From: Candidatus Hydrothermarchaeum profundi
Lineage (GTDB): Archaea; Hydrothermarchaeota; Hydrothermarchaeia; Hydrothermarchaeales; Hydrothermarchaeaceae
Length of the DNA: 64,000 nucleotides
Assembly: GCA_002011125.2 (NCBI GenBank)
Contig: MTMF02000009.1
Location: 299,906 to 363,905, forward strand
Direction of reading: 5' to 3'
Shown: piece after piece, positions 1-9,159 of the stretch
Layout: each line of letters begins with the position of its first letter
Numbering within the stretch: position 1 is the first letter of the stretch
Notes under the pieces: generated by a model
Seen by the model: the letters and a program-made list of their open reading frames with translations, nothing else
Told to the model about the DNA's origin: nothing
Database searches by the model: none
Made by a program: the position numbers and the translations under genes

Positions 1-2679
1 AGGACTTTGACAGTTACCGCATAGGAATATTCCCTCTGAGCTGAACTCTAATGGTCTTAACTTCGCATGCGCCTCCATAAAGAACCCGTCTGGGCTACGG
101 GGGACTTTTAAAGCTTTTTGAATTTCTTCTATCCCTTCAGGTGGAACTTGTGGAGTGCTCAACACTAGATAATCCACCTCTAACTCCAATTCCTTCTGTA
201 AAAGAGCATCGTAGACCATGAGCTTAAGTTTATCTCCCGAGGTCTCCACTCTAGGAGGTCTTTCAGGGACGTATCTAACATATTGCACCCCATACTCGGC
301 CTGGGATTTACGATAATAGTCTTCATATTTCCCAAAGGTCATGATGTCCCGGAAAATGATAAATATCTTACCTTCAGGGTTTCTTTTCTTAAGAATAATG
401 GAATTCTTTACTGCCTCTATACAACACGTCCTTGAACATGATGGATGCCCTTCAACGCGTGCACCAACGCATTGAATCATAGCCAAGTTCTTGTAGCTCA
501 GGCCTTCTTTGAGTTTTGCTTCAAGCTCCATTTGTGTCATAACCCTCGGATTCTCGCCGTATAGGAACATGCCCTTAGGCTTCATCTCTTCACTACCTGT
601 TGCGATGACTATTGCTCCTGCCTTAATCTTTCTTATATCTCCATTTTCCTTTACATCGATCTCGAAATTTCCAACATAGCCATTCAATCCTGCTATAACG
701 GAATTCAGATGCACTGTTATCATCCCGCTCTTCTCAACCTGCTCTACTAGAGAATCAACCAGTTCTTTGGCGTCTATGCCTTCCATGAATACTGTGCTCA
801 TCTCAGAAACCGAACCACCAAGCTTGGAGCTTTTTTCTACTAGGTCTACTCTGAAGCCTTGCTTGGCTATTTCTAGAGCAGCCGTCATACCCGCTATCCC
901 TCCGCCAATGACTAAGGCCGATGGGCCTACTTCTATCTTCTTGCTCGTTTGCGGCTTAAGCAATCTAGCTCTAGCAACTGCCATCCTAACTAGATCTTTC
1001 GCCTTCTCTGTAGCTTTTTCAGGATCCTTCGCATGAACCCATGCATCGTGCTCTCTAATATTAGCCAACTCAAAGAGATATGGATTGAGCCCTGCTTCCT
1101 GGCATGTGCTCCTAAAAAGAGGCTCATGGGTTCTCGGCGTGCAGGATGCAACGATTACCCTGTTTAGGTCGTATTTTTTAATGTCTTTTTTAATTTGGGA
1201 GCGAGTATCATCGGAGCAGGTATATAACTTGTCAGTTGCATAAACAACGTTTGGCAGGCTCCTAGCATATTCCGCTACTGCCTTCACATCAACTACCGCT
1301 GCAATATTAAGACCGCAGTGGCAGACATAAACCCCTATTCTCGGCTCGCCTGATACTTCTTTTTCTGGTACTTCCTGCTTTATGGATAACTGTGTACCCC
1401 TAGACTCGACTAGGAGTCCTCCTACTTGGGCTGCTGCCCCACCCGCTTGTCCTACGGAGTCAGGAATATCCTTGGGTCCAACGCAGGCCCCAGTTATAAA
1501 AATGCCTTTTCTTGATGTATTGAATGGGGCATGTTCGTAGGTCTTGAAATAGCCGTATTCGTCTGTTTCAATCTGGAGTATTTCGGACAGTTTTTCGGAA
1601 CCTGAAGAAGGCTTCAAAGCTGATGCTAATACAACCATTTCGAACTCTTCTTGCTTGGCTTCCCCTGTGAAAGTGTCATCATAGTGAATAATGAGATTCC
1701 CTGTCCTCAGGTCTTCTGTGATAGCTGATGGCCGGGACCTTATATATCTCACATTGTAAGTGTTTTTTGCTTTGTCAGCATACTCTTGGAATCCTTTTCC
1801 AAAAGCCCTTAAATCCATATAAAAGATTGAAATGTCCAGATCAGGCGAGTGCTCTTTAGCGATTATTGCTTCTTTAGTTGAAGCCATGCAACATATCTGT
1901 GAGCAGTATGGGTAGTGCCTCACGTCTCTAGAACCTACGCACTGGATAAACGCGATTTTCTTGGGCTCTTTTCCATCAGAGGGTCTTATAACATGTCCTG
2001 CAGTAGGTCCAGAGGCGCTTAATAGCCTTTCAAACTGCAGATTTGTTATAACATTCTTATATACCCCATATCCATACTCTTCCAGTGCAGACGGGTTATA
2101 GAGATCATAGCCAGAAGACACTATTATTGATCCAACGTTTACCTTCACTATTTCATCTTTCATATCGTAATCGATAGCGTCTGCCTCGCAAACTATCTTG
2201 CACATGCCACAGTTAATGCAGTGTTCTTTGTCAATAGTGTATATTAGCGGGGCAGCCTGAGGAAAAGGTATGTAAGCCGCTTTTCTAGAGCCAAGTCCCA
2301 TATCAAACTCGTTAGGAATCACTGAAGGACATACCTCTGCACATAGACCGCAACCAGTGCACTTATCCTCCCTGATATACCTGGCCTTTCTTCTTATAGT
2401 TACTTGGAAATTGCCCTCCTCACCATCTATTGCTTCAACCTCTGATAGAGTCATAACTTCTATGTCAGAGTGTCTGACAGTCTCCACCATTTTAGGAGCC
2501 AGCGTACACATAGCGCAGTCATTCGTTGGGAAGGTCTTATCCAGCTGCGCCATTCTGCCACCTATTGTCGGGCTCTTCTCCACTAAATAAACCTTAAACC
2601 CTGACTCTGCTAAGTCAAGGCTTGCCTGTATTCCAGATACGCCAGCTCCTATTACGAGTACTGACCCTATTTTATCCAT
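1..2679 (-). CDS. hdrA: HdrA-like flavoprotein subunit of heterodisulfide reductase (3' end outside the window)
   Basis: Reading leftward from ATG at 2679, the frame stays open to the window edge (at least 893 codons). It begins with an FAD-binding fold (VLVIGAGVSGIQA near residue 6), the HdrA signature around TFPTNDCAMC, and two ferredoxin-type motifs, CTGCGLCAEVCP and CINCGMCKIVCE. From about residue 445 a second module starts (GVYVCHCG), followed by a second FAD fold (VIGGGIAG, near residue 590). HdrA is the flavin hub of soluble Hdr complexes and can bifurcate electrons between ferredoxin, a thiol/disulfide couple and a third carrier. Its start codon directly abuts the stop of the FrhB-like gene upstream, so the two are co-transcribed with HdrCB. 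It is longer than the roughly 650-residue methanogen HdrA and the module order is permuted. Physiological partners are inferred. Confidence 0.93.
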   Translation of the reverse strand, partial: MDKIGSVLVIGAGVSGIQASLDLAESGFKVYLVEKSPTIGGRMAQLDKTFPTNDCAMCTLAPKMVETVRHSDIEVMTLSEVEAIDGEEGNFQVTIRRKARYIREDKCTGCGLCAEVCPSVIPNEFDMGLGSRKAAYIPFPQAAPLIYTIDKEHCINCGMCKIVCEADAIDYDMKDEIVKVNVGSIIVSSGYDLYNPSALEEYGYGVYKNVITNLQFERLLSASGPTAGHVIRPSDGKEPKKIAFIQCVGSRDVRHYPYCSQICCMASTKEAIIAKEHSPDLDISIFYMDLRAFGKGFQEYADKAKNTYNVRYIRSRPSAITEDLRTGNLIIHYDDTFTGEAKQEEFEMVVLASALKPSSGSEKLSEILQIETDEYGYFKTYEHAPFNTSRKGIFITGACVGPKDIPDSVGQAGGAAAQVGGLLVESRGTQLSIKQEVPEKEVSGEPRIGVYVCHCGLNIAAVVDVKAVAEYARSLPNVVYATDKLYTCSDDTRSQIKKDIKKYDLNRVIVASCTPRTHEPLFRSTCQEAGLNPYLFELANIREHDAWVHAKDPEKATEKAKDLVRMAVARARLLKPQTSKKIEVGPSALVIGGGIAGMTAALEIAKQGFRVDLVEKSSKLGGSVSEMSTVFMEGIDAKELVDSLVEQVEKSGMITVHLNSVIAGLNGYVGNFEIDVKENGDIRKIKAGAIVIATGSEEMKPKGMFLYGENPRVMTQMELEAKLKEGLSYKNLAMIQCVGARVEGHPSCSRTCCIEAVKNSIILKKRNPEGKIFIIFRDIMTFGKYEDYYRKSQAEYGVQYVRYVPERPPRVETSGDKLKLMVYDALLQKELELEVDYLVLSTPQVPPEGIEEIQKALKVPRSPDGFFMEAHAKLRPLEFSSEGIFLCGNCQSP

Positions 2680-3825
2680 TTACTTATACTCCGGGACATA
2701 TTTTCCTTCTTTATTCCTACTTTCAGCTGTAGCTTCTCTTTTCTTCTTTTTTAGTGAAACATTCTTCTTAATCTGAGAAACATCTACCTCATCCTTGGTC
2801 TCGATATACCCGAGCTCCAAGGCTTTTTCTACTAGTTTCATTCCTTTTTCGCTTCTAACAATCACGGTAGACCAACCTGTCTCTGTACCAATACTGCCCG
2901 CTGTTAAATCCGAAAACTCGGCAGTAAAATCAATACATAGATTACAAGACTCAGGTACACATTCGTTAAATTTCTTCACCGATACAGAGAGCTCCTCTCC
3001 GTCTTTTTTGGTTATAATAAATTTACCCTTAGTTATATCTGTCTTAACTATGTCTTCCAAGTTGACTCCAAACTCTCTTTCAAGAGCTTTACTTATACAG
3101 GGGTAAGGGAAGTTTTCAAAACAGAAAAGTCCAATCAAAGTTAGGTCTAAAGGCCTCTCAGACTCTTTAGTTTTCTCTACCACATCTTTTAATATAGAAT
3201 GCATTGCACGTCTAGCTCCAGCTATCTGACACCCAGTTCCAACCAATGCGAGGTTACGGATTTCCCTTATCATCTTACCGAATTTCATTGCTGTAGGAGT
3301 CCGGGTATACTTGGTTCCTGAGGCGCTCATCAGCTCTTCTGGGGTTCTAGCAATTTGTGCCTCAGTCTTCCAGTTGTCCATCCTATTGGCAACGATTGCA
3401 CCTCCAATTAGGCCGGATTTCAAAGCCGCTGCTAAGATAGCAGTGACAGCGCCTCCATCCTGCGCTCTTTCAAGGATTTCCTTCTTTTTGGACCTAACGG
3501 CTAGGAGCTTCTGGTAAAAACCGAGGTCTTCATCCTCTCTTACGCTACCGAAGGTATCCTGTTCTAAATCTTGTTTACTATAGGATACCATCGGACAGCA
3601 ATCATAGCATGTTCCTTCGGTAGAGCATTTCACGGCTCCTATCTCCAAATTACAATCCTTTTCAAGCTCTGGAATGCCGTCTTCGTTAATTATTATCCGC
3701 TCGCAAAAAGCAGCACAGTTGCTACAACCAGAGCATATACCCTGGTCTATTACGGTTTTTTTCAACTCACTGAAACCCTTACTGGGCTTCATGAGAGGTA
3801 TGAAGTTTTCAATCTCAACTTCCAT
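2680..3825 (-). CDS. FrhB/FdhB-like F420 (or flavin) oxidoreductase subunit
   Basis: The 381-residue protein belongs to the coenzyme F420 hydrogenase/dehydrogenase beta-subunit family. It starts with a Cys-rich region (CSGCSNCAAFC, then CYDCCP) for iron-sulfur clusters. The flavin-binding FrhB core follows, with recognisable segments at QDGGAVTAIL, SASGTKYTRTP and LVGTGCQIAGARRA, and a CxxC pair (NLCIDFTAEFSDL) near residue 300. In known systems FrhB-type subunits carry FAD and exchange electrons with F420; some paralogues serve ferredoxin or other acceptors. ATG at 3825 is preceded by GAGGTGA at about 3829-3835. The gene sits four bases after hdrCB and abuts hdrA, so it probably feeds or drains the Hdr complex. 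The exact electron carrier is not shown by the sequence. Confidence 0.88.
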   Translation of the reverse strand: MEVEIENFIPLMKPSKGFSELKKTVIDQGICSGCSNCAAFCERIIINEDGIPELEKDCNLEIGAVKCSTEGTCYDCCPMVSYSKQDLEQDTFGSVREDEDLGFYQKLLAVRSKKKEILERAQDGGAVTAILAAALKSGLIGGAIVANRMDNWKTEAQIARTPEELMSASGTKYTRTPTAMKFGKMIREIRNLALVGTGCQIAGARRAMHSILKDVVEKTKESERPLDLTLIGLFCFENFPYPCISKALEREFGVNLEDIVKTDITKGKFIITKKDGEELSVSVKKFNECVPESCNLCIDFTAEFSDLTAGSIGTETGWSTVIVRSEKGMKLVEKALELGYIETKDEVDVSQIKKNVSLKKKKREATAESRNKEGKYVPEYK

Positions 3826-3829
3826 TTTA

Positions 3830-4948
3830 TCACCTCGATAGGGCCTTTACAAGAGCCGTAGTGAAGTCCATTATCTCTATATTATAGTCTGGCTCAGATT
3901 TATCTCTTTGCAGGCATTTTAGGTGAATTTGGCACTTTGCACACGGTGTGATCATTATTTCTGCCCCAGTCTCCAAGGCGTCTTTCATCTTTTTTCTGCG
4001 GATCTCTTTGTTCTCATCGTCACAGTTCACCCATTGGGGTACGCCGCAGCATAGGGCATTTTCCCGGTTATTCTGCATTTCTACTATCTCATAGCCCATT
4101 TTGGATAAGAGCTCTCTAGGCTGGTCGTAGACTTCCATGAATCTGCCTAGCCTGCAGGAGTCATGGAAAGTAACTTTGGCTTTCTTGCCGTTTGGCTTTA
4201 ACTTGTCAACATATTCAACAAGATATTCCGAGATATGTTTGACATTTAACTCCGCGCCAAATTTTTCATTATAGTCAACTGCCAAGGTACGATAGCACTC
4301 AGGACAGCTAGTCACTATAGTCTTGTAATTTTGGAGATACTCTAAATTTTGCTCTGCAACCTTATTGAAGAAGTTTAACTGCCCCCTCCATAGCTGGTCA
4401 TGGCCACAACATTTTTCTTTCTCAGATACTGCGGGTCTAATTCCCGCAGCGTTAAGAAGTCTTATCGTATTATCAGCTATCCCCATTCCCTCGAAATTGA
4501 CATCTTCTTTAAATATGATGTCAAAGTAAGGTATGCATCCCATAAAATACAAAACATCACTATTATCATCTATCTCAACGTCTTTTGCTAGGAACTTTTT
4601 CCTCTTTGGATTGACCTTATCGCTGGCCATAATATTATAAAAAGCAAATGTATTCGAATGGGCGACATTGCAAAATCCATCCAACCCAGTTTGCCTAGCG
4701 GACTTTACTAGTTCCACGATGCCCACATTCATAGGGCATTTTTCCTCGCAGAGACCGCAGGTCAAGCAGTCCCAGCTACTCCCACTATTTATCACTCTCT
4801 CGGGATGCCCTATTAGAGTATTAAACACCATTCTCCTAGGTAGAAAACCCGGTTTAACTCTGGCTTTAGGACATATTCCTGAACAAATAGCGCACTGATA
4901 ACACCTACTGATATACTCCCCTACCAAAATAGAAGCTTTGCTTTCCAC
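3830..4948 (-). CDS. hdrCB: Fused HdrC-HdrB heterodisulfide reductase subunit
   Basis: One 372-residue chain joins HdrC and HdrB functions. Residues 1-90 hold two [4Fe-4S] motifs, CYQCAICSGICP (Cys16-26) and CLTCGLCEEKCP. The rest holds two complete CCG domains: Cys in FMGC, then CCGHDQ and CPEC; and DSCRLGR, then CCGVPQ and CAKC. CCG domains bind the non-cubane clusters that cleave disulfides in HdrB. The fusion resembles the HdrD arrangement but lacks membrane segments, so it is probably soluble and pairs with the HdrA encoded downstream. The start is GTG at 4948; a TATA-like box about 26 nt upstream (4969-4980) suggests a leaderless transcript. The natural disulfide substrate cannot be read from sequence, since no methyl-CoM reductase genes are in the window. 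Confidence 0.92.
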   Translation of the reverse strand: MESKASILVGEYISRCYQCAICSGICPKARVKPGFLPRRMVFNTLIGHPERVINSGSSWDCLTCGLCEEKCPMNVGIVELVKSARQTGLDGFCNVAHSNTFAFYNIMASDKVNPKRKKFLAKDVEIDDNSDVLYFMGCIPYFDIIFKEDVNFEGMGIADNTIRLLNAAGIRPAVSEKEKCCGHDQLWRGQLNFFNKVAEQNLEYLQNYKTIVTSCPECYRTLAVDYNEKFGAELNVKHISEYLVEYVDKLKPNGKKAKVTFHDSCRLGRFMEVYDQPRELLSKMGYEIVEMQNNRENALCCGVPQWVNCDDENKEIRRKKMKDALETGAEIMITPCAKCQIHLKCLQRDKSEPDYNIEIMDFTTALVKALSR

Positions 4949-4968
4949 TGTACCAGACCCAAAAAGAA

Positions 4969-4980
4969 CCTTTATAAATC
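4969..4980 (-). promoter_or_regulatory. TATA box of the hdrCB-frhB-hdrA operon
   Basis: On the minus strand the sequence GATTTATAAAGG lies about 21-32 nt before the GTG start of hdrCB. This is the spacing expected for an archaeal TATA box serving a leaderless transcript. Confidence 0.6.
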
Positions 4981-5042
4981 ACATTTAAAAGTATAGTTAT
5001 AAATTCCGTCGGTAATGTACAAATCTTTTTTGGATATGAAGA

Positions 5043-5050
5043 TTTATATA
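5043..5050 (+). promoter_or_regulatory. TATA box of the frhB-cdhA-cdhB operon
   Basis: TTTATATA lies 34-41 nt before ATG 5084. This would give a short leader that includes the GGTGG ribosome-binding element at 5072-5076. The divergent Hdr and CODH operons therefore share about 135 bp of control DNA, so joint regulation is plausible. Confidence 0.55.
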
Positions 5051-5083
5051 ATGGTTAATCATTACAAATTTGGTGGATGAGCT

Positions 5084-6223
5084 ATGACATACGCTATTTC
5101 AAAAGGTGAAATAATAGAATATACCTGGCTAGGTAAAGAAGAAGGATACAAGGCCCTTGAACAAGAAGTTATCTTCAAGGATCTTTGTTGTGGATGCGGC
5201 AATTGTGAAGCTGTATGCCCTGAAAATGTGATCAAAGTTAGCGAGTTCCCAGAACTGATCGGGAAGTGCACAAATTGCGGATACTGCCTAATGCAATGTC
5301 CTAGGAGCTTCTTTTCGAGCGAAGAAGCAGAAGAAAAACTTTTCGGGGAGATAACGGAAGACGAGCTTGGGCATATAGAAAGCAAGATTGGAGTAAGAGT
5401 GAAAGACGAGGAAATAAAGAAAGTCGTACAGGACGGCGGTTTTGTAACTGCTGCTTTGAAATACCTCCTTGAAAAGAATATCATAGATGGCGCAGTAGTT
5501 TCAGCGAAAGGAGAGGATAACCCCTGGTCTCCTATGGCAAAGCTCGTTGTTTCCCCCAGAGAATTATTAGAGAGCGCTGGTACTAGATACACAAACAGCC
5601 CTAATACTGCTGCTTTAAAAGAAGCAAAAGAGAAAGGACTAAAGAACCTCGCTATTGTTGGACTGCCATGCCAAATAGAGGCTGTGCGAAAGATCCAGAA
5701 TTACCCGATAGAAGATGTGGATATCTCTGATAGAATTAAGCTGACTATATCCATTTTCTGCTCATCAAACTTCATGTATGATGGGCTGATGAATAAACTC
5801 GTTCAAGAGAAATATAGAGTTCCTTTAAAGGATATCAAAAAGATGGATATAAAGGGCAAAAACGTGTTGGTTTTCACAGAGAAAGAAGAGGTCAAAATAC
5901 CTCTAAAAGAAGCATATACTGTGAAAAGGGAGCCCTGCAAAGTATGTTCTGACTTCACAGGCAGGCTGGCGGATATCTCTGCTGGGGCGGTAGGCTCTCC
6001 AGTTGGCTACACCACTGTTTTTGCAAGAACGAAATTCGCCGTTAAACTTTTAGATGACATGCTAAATTTCGGTATCTTTGAGACAATAGAACTGGAAGAA
6101 GAAAAACCGGGACTGGGAATAGCGAGAAAGCTTCAAATGAAGAAGGAAAAAGAAGCCTCTGAATATGTCAGGAAACGGATTAAAGAGGTCTTACCTCTTC
6201 CCTTTAAAGGATTGAAATTCTAG
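5084..6223 (+). CDS. FrhB/FdhB-like F420 (or flavin) oxidoreductase subunit, CODH-linked
   Basis: The 379-residue protein is a paralogue of the gene at 2680-3825. Near the N-terminus it has two classical ferredoxin motifs, CCGCGNCEAVCP and CTNCGYCLMQCP. The FrhB core then follows (VQDGGFVTAALKYLL, ESAGTRYTNSP, VGLPCQIEAVRKIQ), with a late CxxC (PCKVCSDFTGR). It lies 14 bp upstream of cdhA in the same operon, so it is a good candidate to pass electrons between CO dehydrogenase and F420 or ferredoxin. GGTGG at 5072-5076 supports the ATG start. Unlike its paralogue, its two N-terminal clusters look fully canonical. Confidence 0.88.
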   Translation: MTYAISKGEIIEYTWLGKEEGYKALEQEVIFKDLCCGCGNCEAVCPENVIKVSEFPELIGKCTNCGYCLMQCPRSFFSSEEAEEKLFGEITEDELGHIESKIGVRVKDEEIKKVVQDGGFVTAALKYLLEKNIIDGAVVSAKGEDNPWSPMAKLVVSPRELLESAGTRYTNSPNTAALKEAKEKGLKNLAIVGLPCQIEAVRKIQNYPIEDVDISDRIKLTISIFCSSNFMYDGLMNKLVQEKYRVPLKDIKKMDIKGKNVLVFTEKEEVKIPLKEAYTVKREPCKVCSDFTGRLADISAGAVGSPVGYTTVFARTKFAVKLLDDMLNFGIFETIELEEEKPGLGIARKLQMKKEKEASEYVRKRIKEVLPLPFKGLKF

Positions 6224-6237
6224 GAGGGTGTAAGAAA

Positions 6238-8583
6238 TTGCCAGAAACAAAGAAAATAAAAATAGACAAGCTCAAAGGTAAGGGCCTTACCTTCGAGGAT
6301 ATGATAATAGAGTTTGGTAAAATAGAAGAAGAATGGGACGAGCCAATGGGTCCTACTCCTAAGCCAAATCTCCTCGCCTTAAGATCATGGGATAGAAAGC
6401 TTCTTGAGAGATATGAGCCTTTCTATACCCCAATCTGTGATATGTGTTGCCACTGTGCTTTTGGCAAATGCGATCTTAGTGGAGGGAAAAAAGGTGCATG
6501 TGGCATAACTATAAGAGCTCAGCAGGCGAGACAGATAGCCTTGGAGAGCGCCATAGGTACTGCCTGCCATGGAGCTCACGCAAGACACATGTTGGAGCAT
6601 CAGATAAAAAGGAAAGGCAGAGATTATCCAATAGACCTAGGCCTCAATGTTGCAACGGAGGCTCCTATAACTAGGACGATTGTAGGTATAAAGCCTAGAA
6701 CTCTAGGAGATTTGGAGGAGGTAATGGATTACGCCGAAAAAGAATTGCAAAAAGTTCTTGCGTCTATCCATGCCGGCCAAGAGGGGGATTATATCGATTT
6801 TGAATCTAAGGCTTTGCATGTTGGAATGATAGACAACTTGGTTAAGGAGGTAGGGGACCTAGCTCAGATTGTGGGATATGATTTCCCTAAGGGTGACCCT
6901 AATGCTCCTCTGATTGAATTCGGTGTGGGAACTATAGATCAAACTAAACCTGTGATTCTTGCCATAGGGCATAACGCTGCTCCAGGTGCTGAAATCATAG
7001 ACTATTGCGAGAGACACAACCTCTCTGATAAGGTTGAGATAGCGGGCATATGCTGCTCTGCCCACGATTTAAGCCGCAAGAAGGATTCATGTAAGATAAT
7101 TGGACCCTTATCTATGCAGACCCGTTTCGTGAGGTATGGTATAGCGGATGTTATCGTGCTTGACGAGCAGTGCGTTAGAACCGACTTACTTGAAGAAGCT
7201 ATTAAGGTAAAAAGCCCAATAATTACAACTAGCGAGCAAAACTGCCGAGGATTAGAAGACCGGACAGACGATAACCCGGAGAATATTGTTAGGGACTTAG
7301 TTGAGGGTAAGATTCCAGGGGTCTTTATTCATGACCCAGCAAAGGTCGGGGAAGTAGCGGTTGAGGTGGCTTTAAAGATAGCTCCTCTGAGGAAGGATAT
7401 TAAAGCTATCCCTGACACGAAAGAGCTTATAGCACAGGCATCTCGTTGCGTAGCTTGTGAAGCCTGCCAGAGAGTTTGCCCTGTGAACCTGCATATCTCC
7501 GAGGCTCTAAAAGAAGCTGAAAAAGGAAAGATAGATAAGTTGGCAGAGTTGAGAGACCTTTGTGTTGGATGCATAAGATGCGAGTCCGCTTGCCCCAAGG
7601 AGATACCAATAGTATCCCTAATGGAGAAGGCTGTAGAGAAACAGATCAAAGAAGAGAAATCTAAAATAAGAGCAGGTAGAGGACCAATCCTAGATACTGA
7701 GATTAGAAATGTGGGTCCACCTATTGTTTTTGGCGAGATCCCTGGTGTAGTTGCTTTCGCTGGGTGCTCCAATTATCCTAAGGGTGCTAAAGAGATAGGT
7801 GAAATAGCTGAGGAATTTCTGAAGAGAAGGTTCATTGTGACCTCTTCGGGATGCGCTGCCATGGCCTTGGCCCAATATAAAACAGAGGATGGTGAAACAC
7901 TATATGAGAAATATCCTGGAATCTTCGACTCTGAAGGCCTCACTAACGTGGGTTCTTGTCTAGCTAATGCACATATCTTGGGCGCAGCGGTTAAGATACC
8001 GCACATATTTGCTAGGAGGAATCTCAGAGGGAACTTTGAGGAGATCGCTGACTATATCCTCAATAGGGTAGGAGCGGTTGGCGTAGTTTGGGGTACGTAT
8101 TCTCAGAAGGCCCTTGCTATCGGAACTGGGTTAAATAGGTGGGGTATACCTGTTATCCTTGGACCTCAGGGATCAAAATATAGGCGGCTCTACCTAGGTA
8201 GAAAAGATAAAGAAGAGAAGTGGGAGATATATAACGCCAGGACAGGCGAAAGGGTAAAAGTAGATCCCACTCCAGGACATCTCACCTACGTTGTTGAAAG
8301 CAAAGAAGAGGCCATTGTCGCTATTGCTAAGCTTGTGATGAGACCTAATGACACTACTAAGGGGAGACAAATCAAGCTGGCCCACTATATCGATCTGCAT
8401 AAAAGGTACATGGGAACTATGCCGGATGACTTGCACCTTTATGTGCGAATAGAGGGAGACATACCTATGAATATGAAAGAAGAGGTCAAAGAGATATTAA
8501 AAGAGAAGGGCTGGAAAGAAAGGATAATTCCTGATCCAACGCTTGTTGAAAGGCTTGTATGGAAAAAGGAGGCAAAGGCGTGA
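6238..8583 (+). CDS. cdhA: CO dehydrogenase catalytic alpha subunit (ACDS complex)
   Basis: At 781 residues this matches the archaeal CdhA length. CdhA interconverts CO and CO2 at a Ni-Fe-S C-cluster, with B- and D-clusters for electron flow. Visible marks are the N-terminal Cys-rich segment (ICDMCCHCAFGKC), the catalytic region GTACHGAHARHMLEH, ICCSAHDLSRK, and a two-cluster ferredoxin insert specific to the archaeal alpha subunit (CVACEACQRVCP and CVGCIRCESACP, near residues 400-460). The start is TTG at 6238, preceded by a strong GGAGGGTG site at about 6224. It overlaps cdhB by 4 nt. Acetyl-CoA synthase (CdhC) and the corrinoid protein (CdhD/E) genes are absent from the window, so they lie elsewhere or the enzyme acts alone. 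Confidence 0.96.
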   Translation: MPETKKIKIDKLKGKGLTFEDMIIEFGKIEEEWDEPMGPTPKPNLLALRSWDRKLLERYEPFYTPICDMCCHCAFGKCDLSGGKKGACGITIRAQQARQIALESAIGTACHGAHARHMLEHQIKRKGRDYPIDLGLNVATEAPITRTIVGIKPRTLGDLEEVMDYAEKELQKVLASIHAGQEGDYIDFESKALHVGMIDNLVKEVGDLAQIVGYDFPKGDPNAPLIEFGVGTIDQTKPVILAIGHNAAPGAEIIDYCERHNLSDKVEIAGICCSAHDLSRKKDSCKIIGPLSMQTRFVRYGIADVIVLDEQCVRTDLLEEAIKVKSPIITTSEQNCRGLEDRTDDNPENIVRDLVEGKIPGVFIHDPAKVGEVAVEVALKIAPLRKDIKAIPDTKELIAQASRCVACEACQRVCPVNLHISEALKEAEKGKIDKLAELRDLCVGCIRCESACPKEIPIVSLMEKAVEKQIKEEKSKIRAGRGPILDTEIRNVGPPIVFGEIPGVVAFAGCSNYPKGAKEIGEIAEEFLKRRFIVTSSGCAAMALAQYKTEDGETLYEKYPGIFDSEGLTNVGSCLANAHILGAAVKIPHIFARRNLRGNFEEIADYILNRVGAVGVVWGTYSQKALAIGTGLNRWGIPVILGPQGSKYRRLYLGRKDKEEKWEIYNARTGERVKVDPTPGHLTYVVESKEEAIVAIAKLVMRPNDTTKGRQIKLAHYIDLHKRYMGTMPDDLHLYVRIEGDIPMNMKEEVKEILKEKGWKERIIPDPTLVERLVWKKEAKA

Positions 8584-9095
8584 GAGTTACATCTTGGAGG
8601 ATGGGACATGATCAAGGGCCTAGAAGAGCTTGGCCCATTAATCCAGATGCTGCTAGCAGGCTTATAAAAAAAGCTGAGAGGCCTGTTCTTGTAGTGGGCT
8701 CTGCTATAGAGGAAGTAGATGGGTTAATAGATATAGCTGTGCGGGTATCTAAAACAGGGATACCTATCGCGGCGACTGGTCATTCGATAAAGTTCTTCGC
8801 AGATAAAGATGTTGATGTTGCTGAGGTAAACGTAGTAGAGATAACTAATATGCTCACTGATCCAGAATGGGAGGGTCTTGACGGTCAAGGGAAGCCTGAT
8901 TTGGTGATAATTCTAGGTGTTAACCTTGATCTAACTAATCAGACTTTTTCAACGTTGAAGAATTTCACTGATATCCCCGGCCTTAACATTAGTAGGTACT
9001 ATAATACTAATGCCACCTATTCTTTTCCAAACTTAGATAATGAGCTGTGGTTGGAGTACTTGAATCAGCTTTGTGAGAAGCTTGAAAGCGAGTGA
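8580..9095 (+). CDS. cdhB: CO dehydrogenase/acetyl-CoA decarbonylase epsilon subunit
   Basis: The 171-residue protein matches the CdhB (epsilon) subunit that binds CdhA in the archaeal alpha2-epsilon2 complex. The RPVLVVGSAIEE segment followed by a Rossmann-like DHS-type fold is typical. I chose GTG at 8580 because AAGGAGG (8566-8572) sits 7 nt before it and the start overlaps the cdhA stop as GTGA. An ATG at 8559 or 8601 in the same frame is possible. The tight overlap implies translational coupling with cdhA. Confidence 0.9.
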   Translation: MRVTSWRMGHDQGPRRAWPINPDAASRLIKKAERPVLVVGSAIEEVDGLIDIAVRVSKTGIPIAATGHSIKFFADKDVDVAEVNVVEITNMLTDPEWEGLDGQGKPDLVIILGVNLDLTNQTFSTLKNFTDIPGLNISRYYNTNATYSFPNLDNELWLEYLNQLCEKLESE

Positions 9096-9159
9096 AACTG
9101 CTTCAATTGCACGCTGAGAACCGTAAGCCTTTCTTAGGGTAGCTTCTAAAGTAGTTTAT

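Noticed and set aside
5062-5592. 176-codon minus-strand ORF
   Set aside because: It lies wholly opposite the FrhB-like gene and its composition (Ser, Phe, Pro-rich) is that of an antisense shadow.
7329-7772. 147-codon minus-strand ORF
   Set aside because: Antisense to cdhA over its ferredoxin region; no motif and no promoter.
8559-8579. Upstream ATG as the cdhB start
   Set aside because: GTG 8580 has AAGGAGG at 7 nt and the usual 4-nt overlap with the cdhA stop; ATG 8559 has no such site.
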